Origin: Micavibrio sp.
GTDB lineage: Bacteria; Pseudomonadota; Alphaproteobacteria; Micavibrionales; Micavibrionaceae
DNA length: 53,421 bases
Assembly (NCBI GenBank): GCA_028290825.1
Contig: JAQGJB010000016.1
Coordinates: 1 to 53,421, forward strand
Direction of reading: 5' to 3'
A program made the position numbers and the translations under genes. Below the pieces are notes generated by a model. That model was given only the letters and a program-made list of their open reading frames with translations, was not told the DNA's origin and did not search any database. Of the stretch, positions 11,089 through 19,375 are shown one piece after another. Numbering within the stretch: the first letter of the stretch is position 1; each line of letters starts with the position of its first letter.

Positions 11089-11442
11089 TCAGGCCGTAAA
11101 TGCTGCCCTGATATGTTTTATCCGAAAACCGGGGGTGATGGCGATGACGTCGAAGCGGATATCCGGGGTTTTCCCGCGATACCTGGCCATATAATATTCC
11201 GCCGCGCGGATAATACGGCGCGATTGATGGGTTTTCACGGATTCCAGCGCCGCAGCCACATTATCGCGTGCCTTGACCTCTACAAAGACCAGCGAGCGTC
11301 CGCGCCTTGCGACCAGATCGATTTCACCGACGGGGGTTTTCATGCGGGTATGCAGAATGCGGTAACCCTGAAAGCGAAAATACCACGCCGCAATATATTC
11401 CGCGCGCAGCCCTGTGCGGTAACGGCGCAGGCGGTCTTTCAT
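11089..11442 (-). CDS. YraN/UPF0102-family nuclease-like protein
   Basis: This 117-residue protein has the UPF0102 pattern: AEYIAAWYFRFQGYRILHTRMKT at the N-terminus, then GEIDLVARRGRSLVFVEVKAR. The E-x-D-x...-E-V-K arrangement is the active-site signature of the restriction-endonuclease-like fold. Family members are usually found near rsmI and lpoA, as here. Their biological role is not established, although DNA processing has been suggested. The ATG overlaps the stop codon of the cysteine hydrolase, so expression is coupled to that gene. Confidence 0.9.
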   Translation of the reverse strand: MKDRLRRYRTGLRAEYIAAWYFRFQGYRILHTRMKTPVGEIDLVARRGRSLVFVEVKARDNVAAALESVKTHQSRRIIRAAEYYMARYRGKTPDIRFDVIAITPGFRIKHIRAAFTA

Positions 11443-12116
11443 GGCGCGGGTTTCAGCAAAGCCTGCACATGCGGTGTCGTGACGACGTAAATATTATTAT
11501 CAGCGCGGTCTTCGTAAAAGACATCGCGGTCCAGAATGGATAGCGGGTTGGTTTCGAATAATAGATCATCAACGATAAAGGTATTGAAGCCGGCCTGGGT
11601 TGCGCCAAAAGCCGTGGCGGATACGCAGATTTCCTGCCGCCCGCCGCTAATGAAAACGGTCTTTATCTTTTTTTCGTGCAGGTTTTCGGCAAGTCCCGTC
11701 CGTAAAAAAGCATTAAACCCTATTTTATCGACCAGCGCGTCCTTCTCCGCATCGAAGGGAACGGACAGTTTCATGCTGCGTACCTTGTATTCCGACAGCT
11801 TCGCCATTTTCTCCGCGCTGCTACCCGTCAGGATTCCGGTTTCGAAATCATGTTCCTTCAACCTGACATCATGGCGGATCCAGATATTCTGTATTCCCGC
11901 CTGGCGCAGGTTATCCGCGAACCCGGCAAGCCTGCCGGTCAGGGCGGCCGCCCGCTCAAAATAGGATTTCACATCGTTGCTTTTTCGGTGAATGGGGATT
12001 GCGGGTGAGAGATAAAGGTCATGAACATCGACCGCGATATGCGCCGTGGTCGCCGGATTGAATTTTTCCGCCAGCCTGGCCGCGCCCTCCTTCAAATAGA
12101 GGTCATAAGAAAGCAT
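11439..12116 (-). CDS. isochorismatase-like cysteine hydrolase
   Basis: The 225-residue sequence has the alpha/beta isochorismatase fold with a candidate catalytic triad: Asp30 in AVDVHD, Lys131 in DKIGFNAF and Cys164 in QEICVSATAF. Such enzymes hydrolyse isochorismate, nicotinamide or related amide and ester substrates; the sequence does not tell which. It sits between rsmI and yraN, which are direct neighbours in many proteobacteria, so it looks inserted in that pair. No signal peptide is visible, so it is cytoplasmic. Confidence 0.85.
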   Translation of the reverse strand: MLSYDLYLKEGAARLAEKFNPATTAHIAVDVHDLYLSPAIPIHRKSNDVKSYFERAAALTGRLAGFADNLRQAGIQNIWIRHDVRLKEHDFETGILTGSSAEKMAKLSEYKVRSMKLSVPFDAEKDALVDKIGFNAFLRTGLAENLHEKKIKTVFISGGRQEICVSATAFGATQAGFNTFIVDDLLFETNPLSILDRDVFYEDRADNNIYVVTTPHVQALLKPAP

Positions 12117-12160
12117 CGCCTGAATTCTTTCCGTTCCTGTAATTCCGTGATGATCCTAGC

Positions 12161-13021
12161 TTATTCAGCTTTCTTTTGCAACATTATGGCAAGGTCGTAG
12201 GCCTTTTTGCTTGAAACCCCAGTCTTTTCAGCCACATGCGTGGCGGCATCCTTCACGCGCATCGTCTGCAAGGCTTCTGTCAGCATCTCTTCTATCGCCC
12301 CGTCACTGAACACTTTTGCCCCGGGCGGTGCGATGACCACGGCAATCTCGCCGCGCGGCTCACCATTGCTTTCGTACCATGCAATCAGGTTCGAGAGTTT
12401 ATCGCGTTTCACTTCCTCGAACATCTTAGTGAGTTCGCGCGTCACCGCCGCGTCACGGTCGCCGAGTGTGGCCAGCATGTCTTTCAGCGACGCAATCAAC
12501 CGCGGCGCCGTTTCATAACACACCAGTGTCGAGGGAACCTCCGCCCATTCGCGCAGCACATCGCAGCGCGCTTTTTCCTTCGGCGGCAAAAAACCGAGGA
12601 ACGAAAATTTATCGGTCGGCAGACCCGATAACTGCATCGCCGTCAGCACCGCATTGGCACCGGGCAGCGACGTCACACTCAGCCCAAGATCCTGCGCATC
12701 GCGGACCAGCTTGTAACCCGGATCGGAGATCAGCGGCATGCCCGCATCTGAGATCAGCGCGACACGCTGCCCCTCCGCGATTAGGCGCAGGACTTTCGGG
12801 CGCATGCGGTCAGCGCTGTGATCGTTATAGACGTCGAGCTTCTTTTCCTTCACCCCGTGCGCCTGCAGCAGCTTTCCGGAAACCCGTGTATCCTCGCATA
12901 AAATCAGGTCGACGCTGCCTAGAACCTCGATGGCCCGCAGCGTCATATCGCGCAGATTGCCAATCGGCGTGGCGACCAGATAAAGCCCGGCGGGAAGGGT
13001 GGAGGTTTGCAGAACGGTCAC
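12161..13021 (-). CDS. rsmI: 16S rRNA (cytidine-1402-2'-O)-methyltransferase RsmI
   Basis: RsmI methylates the ribose of C1402 in the decoding centre of 16S rRNA using S-adenosylmethionine. The start region LYLVATPIGNLRDMTLRA, then CEDTRVSGKLL, ISDAGMPLISDPGYKLV and SLPGANAVLTAMQLSGLP are the standard tetrapyrrole-methylase-fold motifs of the family. An open frame reaches a GTG at 13075. I prefer the GTG at 13021 because AAGGTG lies five bases upstream and the protein is then 286 residues, the same as E. coli RsmI. The gene is divergent from the LpoA-like lipoprotein. Confidence 0.94.
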   Translation of the reverse strand: MTVLQTSTLPAGLYLVATPIGNLRDMTLRAIEVLGSVDLILCEDTRVSGKLLQAHGVKEKKLDVYNDHSADRMRPKVLRLIAEGQRVALISDAGMPLISDPGYKLVRDAQDLGLSVTSLPGANAVLTAMQLSGLPTDKFSFLGFLPPKEKARCDVLREWAEVPSTLVCYETAPRLIASLKDMLATLGDRDAAVTRELTKMFEEVKRDKLSNLIAWYESNGEPRGEIAVVIAPPGAKVFSDGAIEEMLTEALQTMRVKDAATHVAEKTGVSSKKAYDLAIMLQKKAE

Positions 13022-13123
13022 GTTTTCACCTTTATTAGCATCTTTATTAATCGGGTGGCCTGTGTAGAATGGCACATCTTCACCCCTTGCCGCAAACGGT
13101 CCCCGATGACCAGGACGCCGAAC

Positions 13124-14428
13124 ATGACAAAATTTTTCTCCCTTACCCTCACGGTTCTGGCCTCATTCCTGCTGCTGCAGGGTTGTTCATCGCAATCCGG
13201 CTGGGAAACGCCACCCGCATCGCAGCCGCAGGCCGCCACCACCGCACCGGCCACCGCCATCAACAATCAGCCGGGTGGCGCGCCGCTTTTCGCCTCCGCA
13301 CGGCAGACCCCGCCCCTCACGACCACCCTCGTTCCGCCACCTGTCCTGAACGCCCGCAAGATCAAGGTCGCCTTGCTCGTGCCTTTAAGCGGTCAGGGTG
13401 CGGAGATCGGTGAATCCATTTCCAATGCGGCGCAGATGGCGCTTTTCGATTCCGGCTCCGACGGGTTTGAACTAAGCCCACGCGATACGCATGGCACCCC
13501 CGCCGGTGCCGCCGCCGCAGCACAGGACGCAATCCGTGACGGCGCACAACTGATCCTCGGGCCACTGATGTCCGATGATGTGCGTGCCGTCACGCCGATC
13601 GCACAGGCGGCAAATATCAACGTCATCGCCTTCACCACCGATCTGAAACAGGCCGGACCCAATACCTTCATCATGGGCTTCGTTCCGACCGGCCAGGTGC
13701 AGCGCGTGGTCAGCTATGCCGCATCCAAAGGCATCCGATCCATCGGTGTCATCGCCCCCCAGACCGAATACGGCAACGTTGTCCTGAACGCCTACACGTC
13801 CCAGGCAGCGCTTTCGGGTATTCAAACCGTGGATGTGCTGCGCACACGCCCCGGCGATCCGAATATTTCAACCGCCCTGCAGAAGTTTTCGAACAGCGAC
13901 GCGCGTAAGAAAACACCCGGCCTGCGCGCACCATTCGATGCGGTGTTCATGCCGGTCGGCGGCACCGATGCGCAGACCATCGGCAATCTGCTCAGCTATC
14001 ACGATCTCGATCCGCAAAGCGTCCGCCGCCTTGGCACGGGACTATGGGACGACGCCATTTTCTCGCATGAAACGAATCTCGCCGGTGGCTGGTTTGCCGC
14101 CCCGGATCCGGCGGCGCGTAAAGTCTTTGAACAGAAATACCAGAGCACCTACGGCTCCAGCCCTTCGCGTCTTGCCAGTCTCGGTTATGACGCCACCGCC
14201 CTTGCCGCCGTGCTGGCCCGCAACAGCCAGTCGCGTTCCGGCCTGTTTGGCGGCACGCTTTTCGACCGAGCGGCCATCACCAACCCGAACGGCTTCTCCG
14301 GCATCGATGGTATTTTCCGCTTCGGCAATGACGGCCTTGCCGAACGCGGCCTTGCGATTCTCGAGCTTCGCAATGGCACCGGTGTTGTCGTCGATCCGGC
14401 CCCGCGCAACTTCCAATCTTCTCCATAA
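13124..14428 (+). CDS. LpoA-like penicillin-binding-protein activator lipoprotein
   Basis: The best start is the ATG at 13124: AGGA lies eight bases upstream and the product begins with a lipoprotein signal ending in LLLQGC. In-frame upstream starts exist at 13106 and 13007. After an Ala/Pro-rich linker the rest is a type-I periplasmic-binding fold (KIKVALLVPLSGQGAEIGESI, then LILGPLMSDDVRAVTPIAQAAN and PVGGTDAQTIGNLLSYHDL), as in LpoA C-terminal domains and amino-acid binding proteins. The location next to rsmI and yraN supports an LpoA-type role in activating a peptidoglycan synthase at the outer membrane. The N-terminal TPR domain of E. coli LpoA is missing. Confidence 0.85.
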   Translation: MTKFFSLTLTVLASFLLLQGCSSQSGWETPPASQPQAATTAPATAINNQPGGAPLFASARQTPPLTTTLVPPPVLNARKIKVALLVPLSGQGAEIGESISNAAQMALFDSGSDGFELSPRDTHGTPAGAAAAAQDAIRDGAQLILGPLMSDDVRAVTPIAQAANINVIAFTTDLKQAGPNTFIMGFVPTGQVQRVVSYAASKGIRSIGVIAPQTEYGNVVLNAYTSQAALSGIQTVDVLRTRPGDPNISTALQKFSNSDARKKTPGLRAPFDAVFMPVGGTDAQTIGNLLSYHDLDPQSVRRLGTGLWDDAIFSHETNLAGGWFAAPDPAARKVFEQKYQSTYGSSPSRLASLGYDATALAAVLARNSQSRSGLFGGTLFDRAAITNPNGFSGIDGIFRFGNDGLAERGLAILELRNGTGVVVDPAPRNFQSSP

Positions 14429-14458
14429 TACGTTTAACAAGTTTTCCTAATGTGTATC

Positions 14459-14477
14459 AGCGCAATAACATTGCGCT
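14459..14477. terminator. hairpin downstream of the LpoA-like gene
   Basis: A perfect 7-bp stem, AGCGCAA / TTGCGCT, surrounds the loop TAACA. No U-run follows on the plus strand, so termination is uncertain; it could also be an operator in front of the TetR gene. Confidence 0.4.
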
Positions 14478-14609
14478 GTGGATAAGTATGGGATCTTATT
14501 GATATAAATACGTTTATAAAAAAGCCTTGTCGTTTCGATATAGGCAGCGTAAAACGCTCACTCTGTTTTATCAGAAACGTCCAAAAATTTTCATTTTAGA
14601 GGTGTGAAT

Positions 14610-15278
14610 ATGGCGCAAGCGCTCAAACTCGAACTCGTACAATCTGAATCCCACCAGTCTGCTTCTCCCGTGAGTATCGAACTGAAGCCGGCCCCGCAAG
14701 CCAAGAACAAAACCGCAGGCCGCCCGCGCAGCGAAGCTTCGCGCACAGCGATCCTCGATGCCACACGCCGTCTGATGACCCATACATCCGTACGCGACCT
14801 GTCCATCGAAGCCATCGCCAAGAAAGCCGAAGTCGGCAAGACAACCATCTATCGCTGGTGGTCGAACAAGGTCGCCGTGGTGATCGAAGCCCACGCCGAA
14901 CAACTCGACATGCACATGCTGACCGCGGGCAATGAATCGCCGCGCGACAATCTGGTTCGCCAGGTTGAGCGCCTGGTCCGCCAGCTGCGCGGCAAGAACG
15001 GCCGCATCATCGCCGACCTGCTCGCCGAAGCCCAGTCGGATACGAAAGTGCTGGAGCAGTTCAACCAGTTCTACATGGATTCCCGCCGCAACGCCCTGCG
15101 CCAGACCATCATTCAGGGCCAGAAAAACGGCGATTTCAGCGAAACCTTCAACTCCGACATGGCCGTCGACATGGTCCTCGGCCCCATCGTCCTGCGTCTG
15201 ATGAGCGGCGAAGATGCGATCGATGAAGGGTTTGCAAGCCATTACCCGAGCATGGCTGTGGATGCGCTTCGCGCCTGA
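14610..15278 (+). CDS. TetR/AcrR-family transcriptional regulator
   Basis: A TetR-type helix-turn-helix lies at about residues 45-90. It has the family pattern AILDATRRLM, then LSIEAIAKKAEVGKTTIYRWWSNK, preceded by a basic RPRSEASR arm. The rest is the alpha-helical ligand-binding and dimerisation domain, with a TetR_C-like region. The start at 14610 has AGAGGTG six bases upstream; a GTG two codons earlier is also possible. The roughly 35 residues before the helix-turn-helix are Pro/Ser/Lys-rich and longer than usual. No target gene is adjacent in the same direction, so self-regulation or a distant target is likely. A strong terminator follows. Confidence 0.9.
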   Translation: MAQALKLELVQSESHQSASPVSIELKPAPQAKNKTAGRPRSEASRTAILDATRRLMTHTSVRDLSIEAIAKKAEVGKTTIYRWWSNKVAVVIEAHAEQLDMHMLTAGNESPRDNLVRQVERLVRQLRGKNGRIIADLLAEAQSDTKVLEQFNQFYMDSRRNALRQTIIQGQKNGDFSETFNSDMAVDMVLGPIVLRLMSGEDAIDEGFASHYPSMAVDALRA

Positions 15279-15298
15279 TCAGCTTAAACTTTGAATTC

Positions 15299-15329
15299 AA
15301 AAAGGCTCCCGACCAACGGGAGCCTTTTT
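15299..15329 (+). terminator. rho-independent terminator of the TetR gene
   Basis: AAAAAGGCTCCCG and CGGGAGCCTTTTT form a GC-rich stem with a 5-nt loop (ACCAA) followed by a T-run. It lies about 20 bases after the stop codon. A-rich and T-rich flanks on both sides would let it work in both orientations. Confidence 0.9.
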
Positions 15330-15399
15330 CTTAGCCTGCCGGTTTTGTTGTCCCCCGAACAAAATAGGAATAATTTCCTTGACAGTAAACCTGTTTTTT

Positions 15400-15680
15400 G
15401 ACATCCTGTCCGTGGATGCATCCCTGCGGCTGAAAAAGTGCCGCAACGACAGAGCCTTCGGGCGCCCGACCTTTGTCTTATCTGTCCCTCACGGAGGGAA
15501 TGATAAAGCCAAGGATAAGCATACCCCCCTTCCCGGCCCCGGAACGCTCCGGTCGCTTGAATCGTCAGGATGCGCCAGTATCCGCAACTCCCCCTCGCTT
15601 TAGAGGAACCCTGCCCGGACCCTTGGCCCCGGTGATGAAGTGCGGGGAAACCGCCATGGTTTAAATCCGCTGCGCCTCGA
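15400..15680. ncRNA. candidate structured RNA in the gene-free spacer 15330-15789
   Basis: This GC-rich stretch between two convergent genes holds a dense series of complementary segments and no credible protein. Stems seen include TGCGGC/GCCGCA (15425-15444), CCGGA/TCCGG, GGAT/ATCC, CCTC/GAGG and CCCCG/CGGGG. The strongest is an extended hairpin at 15470-15514 built from CCTT/AAGG, TTATC/GATAA and TCCCTC/GAGGGA, separated by symmetrical internal loops. A 12-base palindrome TCGGGCGCCCGA is at 15458-15469. Two TTGACA-like boxes lie just upstream on the plus strand (15379-15384 and 15398-15403). I could not match it to tmRNA, RNase P RNA, SRP RNA or a riboswitch from memory; 6S RNA is possible but unproven. 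Strand is not certain. Confidence 0.4.
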
Positions 15681-15789
15681 CATGACAGAAACAAAAAATC
15701 ATGACGAACGGACAAGGACTCACAAAAAATCAAAAAAACGCGGAACGAAGTGAATGTCATGAAAATACGCTGTCAGATCAGAACCCTGG

Positions 15790-16578
15790 CTAACGATGAC
15801 AACGATCGCGCGGCCACGACGCCAGATACGTCCATTTCTTGCCCAGTGTTTCGTTCAGTTTGAACCAGCCGCGCGTCAGGAAAAACATTTTCCGCGGCCA
15901 GCCTTCCAATGTGATGGTCTTGTCGAACCGCGCGTCGCCGATTGTCGTTTCGACCTCCTGGTCTATACGCAACGGCGCCGGATAAACCACCAGGGTTTCA
16001 AGACCTGTCTCCCATGTCCGCCCCTGCAGCGTGTCGATGGGCATCCAGTTCATCTGCATGTGTTTCAGCATCACGCGCGCGGCCTTGAGTGTCAGCAGGT
16101 AACCATGCGCCCCGCCCGGTGCGGTGGGCAGGCGCGCCATCCAGTATTTATCAAACAGCGGCGCAATCTTGCGGCAGCCGCGTTTGTAAATCTTGGCGCT
16201 GCCGACGAAACGGATGACGTCCCATTTTCTGGTCGTGGTCATCAACGCGTTCAGGACGTCTGCAAATTCAGGCTCGAAAATGACATCGTCTTCCAGAACA
16301 ACGGCGGCAGGGATATTTTCGCGGTCCATCTTTTCAAAAATTCCGCGGTGGGACAAAAGGCAACCCATCTCCGCCGGGATCATGTCGCGGCCGAAGGCTG
16401 CTCGGCGCCGGGCGCGGTCATAGAAGGGTGTTGTCGCCATATCGAAGGCACGGCCGTTCACAGCCTCGAAAAACTCATAATTGACTCGCGCCGCGTTCAG
16501 GCGCACGCGCATGATATCGCGCCGTCCGGTGTCACCCGCCAGATTAATCACGAAAATGCGCGGCAAATCGCGGGTCAT
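15790..16578 (-). CDS. glycosyltransferase family 25 (LPS glycosyltransferase)
   Basis: The 262-residue protein has the GT25 pattern: the opening IFVINLAGDTGRRDIMRVRL, then FEAVNGRAF, the acceptor-side motif IPAEMGCLLSHRGIF, the metal/nucleotide motif VVLEDDVIFEP, and GAHGYLLTLKAARVML. Family members add galactose or related sugars to lipopolysaccharide in the cytoplasm. It is transcribed divergently from the O-antigen ligase-like gene, which suggests a surface-glycan role. The acceptor and donor cannot be read from the sequence. Confidence 0.88.
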   Translation of the reverse strand: MTRDLPRIFVINLAGDTGRRDIMRVRLNAARVNYEFFEAVNGRAFDMATTPFYDRARRRAAFGRDMIPAEMGCLLSHRGIFEKMDRENIPAAVVLEDDVIFEPEFADVLNALMTTTRKWDVIRFVGSAKIYKRGCRKIAPLFDKYWMARLPTAPGGAHGYLLTLKAARVMLKHMQMNWMPIDTLQGRTWETGLETLVVYPAPLRIDQEVETTIGDARFDKTITLEGWPRKMFFLTRGWFKLNETLGKKWTYLASWPRDRCHR

Positions 16579-16665
16579 ATCCCATTCTCCGAATTGTCTT
16601 TTATGGGGGAAGGTTTATCATGTCCCCGATTTCATTTCCAGCATGTCCCCCAAGGAATAACAGAG

Positions 16666-17895
16666 TTGAGCAGAAGCCAGTATTTCGCGAGTTTTTTCTT
16701 CTGCCTGCTTCTGGCCCTGATCCCCGTGGCGGCGGTGGTGGCGCAACGCAGCGCGGGGTTCCTGCCCGGGCTGGCGGGGCTGGCCGGGTGCCTTTCTCTT
16801 TTGCTGGTGTTTCATACGCGCCTGACGCTCTCGCGCCATATCGTCATCGGTATTGCCGCGTTCGCCGGGCTAGCGCTTCTCAGTACTCTGTGGTCGTTCG
16901 ATCCGGCGCATGTCTGGAAGATGCCGGTACGGGCGTCGCTGGTAATGGCTTCAGGCCTGTTGCTGATCGCCGCGGCGCAGAGTTTTGATGTGCGCAACCT
17001 GAAACCTTATTTGTGGATGGTCCCCGCGTCATTGTTCCTTGCGGCTCTGCTGATCGTCTTTGACCAGAAGATGGGCAACCCTCTATACCGCGCCCTGCAC
17101 CACACGCCGCCGGGGGAACATATCAACCCATCGCAGTATAACCGGGCCACATCGATTATCGTTCTGCTGCTGCTCTCGGCACTCAGTATCCTGCGCGAAT
17201 ATTGCAACCGCCGGGTTATTGCCGCCCTGCTGATCTGCTGCCTTGCGCCGCTTCTGCTGGTGACGGACAGCCAATCGGGACAAATGGCCCTACTGCTGGC
17301 GATGATCGTGTTTTACGCTTTTCCCTATGCACGGCCAAAGGCCTGGTACGCGCTGGCCGGGATTGTTTTTGCGCTGGCAATGACCGCGCCGTTCCTGGTC
17401 ATCTGGATATTCGATCATTTCGCCGCTGCGCTGAACACCATGCCCGTGCTTGGCCAGGGCAATGGCTATGCCGGGGCGCGGCTGGAAATCTGGGACTATG
17501 TTTCACGCTATATGCTGCAACGGCCGCTTACCGGTTTCGGGTTCGAAGCCACACGCTTCGTGCCGCATTTTGATACGGCTCAGGTTTATCAGAAAACCGA
17601 TTTTATTCTTCATCCGCATAATTTCATGATCCAGATCTGGATGGAATTTGGCGTGATCGGGGCGCTGCTGACCGGCGGGCTGCTGGCGGGGCTTATCCTT
17701 CTGATGCAGAAAAAACTGACCAGAGCCGAAGCCCGCGTCGCCCTGCCCAGCATGATTGCGTGCCTGTCCATCGCCTCGACAGGTTACGGATTGTGGCAGG
17801 CGTGGTGGATCGGCACACTTTTTACCGTGGCCGCCCTCTGTGTGCTTGCCATCCGCCTGAAGCGGGATAGCTTAACCCCGGCCATTCCGGCCTGA
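16666..17895 (+). CDS. O-antigen ligase / Wzy-like polytopic membrane protein
   Basis: The open frame extends far upstream, opposite the glycosyltransferase. The protein-like part begins at a TTG (16666) with AAGGAA nine bases before it, giving about 409 residues; an in-frame ATG at 16603 is the alternative. Some ten hydrophobic segments are visible. The signature block GNGYAGARLEIWDYVSRYML, then PLTGFGF and HPHNFMIQIWMEFGVIG, is typical of the Wzy/WaaL family, where such loops carry the catalytic Arg and His. It probably joins or polymerises glycan chains on the periplasmic face of the inner membrane. WaaL and Wzy cannot be told apart by sequence alone. Confidence 0.85.
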   Translation: MSRSQYFASFFFCLLLALIPVAAVVAQRSAGFLPGLAGLAGCLSLLLVFHTRLTLSRHIVIGIAAFAGLALLSTLWSFDPAHVWKMPVRASLVMASGLLLIAAAQSFDVRNLKPYLWMVPASLFLAALLIVFDQKMGNPLYRALHHTPPGEHINPSQYNRATSIIVLLLLSALSILREYCNRRVIAALLICCLAPLLLVTDSQSGQMALLLAMIVFYAFPYARPKAWYALAGIVFALAMTAPFLVIWIFDHFAAALNTMPVLGQGNGYAGARLEIWDYVSRYMLQRPLTGFGFEATRFVPHFDTAQVYQKTDFILHPHNFMIQIWMEFGVIGALLTGGLLAGLILLMQKKLTRAEARVALPSMIACLSIASTGYGLWQAWWIGTLFTVAALCVLAIRLKRDSLTPAIPA

Positions 17896-17909
17896 TAAAA
17901 GAGAAGACC

Positions 17910-19325
17910 ATGACCGCCAAGAAAGCCCCCGCTACGACCAACGTCTACGATTTGTTCGACTCCGTCGATATGACCGAGCCATCCGACCTGATCGGCAAGA
18001 CCCTTAATCTCGACCCCGGCAAGGTCGAAAAGTGGATGACGCATACGCAGAACTGGGTTGTCGCCAACGTGCTGACCATTGATACGGCTGTGCAGCTGGG
18101 CATCGTCGCGGCCTGCCTGATAATCGGCCTGGGGCTGGGCCAGTTGCTGTCCACATACGTTTTCAATATGGTTGAGCGTACGCAGTTCAGTCCGCATGCT
18201 AAAAATATTCTTCACCGCCTGCACCGCCTGACCGGTGCGCTGTTCGTTTTCATCCTGCTGTTCCTGTGCCTGATTGGAATTAACGCGGCTGATCTGCCGT
18301 TGAAATCGGGCATCATCGATGCCGCCCTGCGCCTGACCACGGCGTGGATTGTCATCAAAGTTGCGGTCAAGATTGTGCGTAATACCTATATGCGCAAATT
18401 CATTGGCGGCACCGTCATGCTGATCGTTACGCTCAGTATCTTTGGCTGGCTTGATCCGGTTTCCCATTTCCTGGACCAGCTTGGGTTCAGCGTCGGGACT
18501 TCGCGCATTTCGGTGCTGACCGTCTTCCGGGCGGTTTTTGTCACGGTCATTCTCGCCTATGCCGCGCTCGGGCTCGCGGCGCTCATGGAACGGCAGCTTG
18601 ATAACGTTTCCGCCCTCACCTCCGGCTCGCGCCTTCTGATCTCCAAGATCCTGAGGATGCTGCTGATCGCTATTGCGGTCATGCTTGGCTTTACGATGGC
18701 CGGGGTCAATCTTTCCATGCTGGCGGTGTTCTCCGGCGCGATCGGCCTCGGGGCAGGTCTTGGCCTGCAAAAAGGAGTATCGAACCTTTTTACCGGGATC
18801 ATGCTGCTGCTCGACCGGACGATTCAGCCCGGCGATATCATCGAAATGCCGAACGGCGCCTTCGGAATCGTCCGCCAGATGGGGTCGCGATGTACCGAAA
18901 TCACGACGCTGGACAAAAAATCCTACCTGATCCCGAATGAGGAGCTTGTCTCAAAGCAGGTTATCAACTGGTCGCGCAGCGGCAACAATCTACAGCTGAA
19001 CGTCGAATTTGGCGTGGGGTATGAACAGGACCCGCGCGAGATCATCGCCCTCGCCAAGGCTGCTGCCGCCAAGTCGAAACGCGTCCTGAAAAACCCGGCA
19101 CCGTCCTGCAAGATGAAAAGTTTCAAGGAAGGGTCACTGGAATTCATACTGATTTTCTGGATCGACGATGCCGGCCTTGGGATTGTCAATGCGAAGAGCG
19201 AGGTTCTGATCAACCTGTGGGAGGATTTAAAGAGCCACAATATCACAATCCCCTACACACCGCGCACGATCTTCCAGCCAAACCCGCCGCCACCGCCCGC
19301 CGAGCCAGGGGAAGCCACAAAATAA
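17910..19325 (+). CDS. MscS-family mechanosensitive ion channel
   Basis: This 471-residue inner-membrane protein has several hydrophobic segments between about 45 and 285. The pore helix and beta domain are typical of MscS: the stretch AIGLGAGLGLQKGVSNLFTG, then DRTIQPGDIIEMPNGAFGIV and YLIPNEELVSKQVINWS. Such channels open under membrane tension to release solutes after hypo-osmotic shock. It is larger than E. coli MscS, with extra N-terminal helices, and ends in a Pro-rich tail. The gene starts 14 bases after the ligase stop and may share its transcript. A strong terminator follows. Confidence 0.92.
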   Translation: MTAKKAPATTNVYDLFDSVDMTEPSDLIGKTLNLDPGKVEKWMTHTQNWVVANVLTIDTAVQLGIVAACLIIGLGLGQLLSTYVFNMVERTQFSPHAKNILHRLHRLTGALFVFILLFLCLIGINAADLPLKSGIIDAALRLTTAWIVIKVAVKIVRNTYMRKFIGGTVMLIVTLSIFGWLDPVSHFLDQLGFSVGTSRISVLTVFRAVFVTVILAYAALGLAALMERQLDNVSALTSGSRLLISKILRMLLIAIAVMLGFTMAGVNLSMLAVFSGAIGLGAGLGLQKGVSNLFTGIMLLLDRTIQPGDIIEMPNGAFGIVRQMGSRCTEITTLDKKSYLIPNEELVSKQVINWSRSGNNLQLNVEFGVGYEQDPREIIALAKAAAAKSKRVLKNPAPSCKMKSFKEGSLEFILIFWIDDAGLGIVNAKSEVLINLWEDLKSHNITIPYTPRTIFQPNPPPPPAEPGEATK

Positions 19326-19327
19326 TA

Positions 19328-19356
19328 AAATCCCCCGTTTAACCGGGGGATTTTTT
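19328..19356. terminator. bidirectional terminator between mscS-like gene and ahpD
   Basis: TCCCCCG and CGGGGGA form the stem around TTTAAC, flanked by an A-run on the left and a T-run on the right. It can therefore stop transcription of the convergent channel gene and of ahpCD. Confidence 0.9.
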
Positions 19357-19375
19357 ATTAATATAGCTATTTGAA

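Noticed and set aside
15284-15760. 158-codon minus-strand frame in the spacer after the TetR gene
   Set aside because: It runs through the terminator and the stem-rich segment, and its composition is unlike a real protein; a structured RNA explains the segment better.
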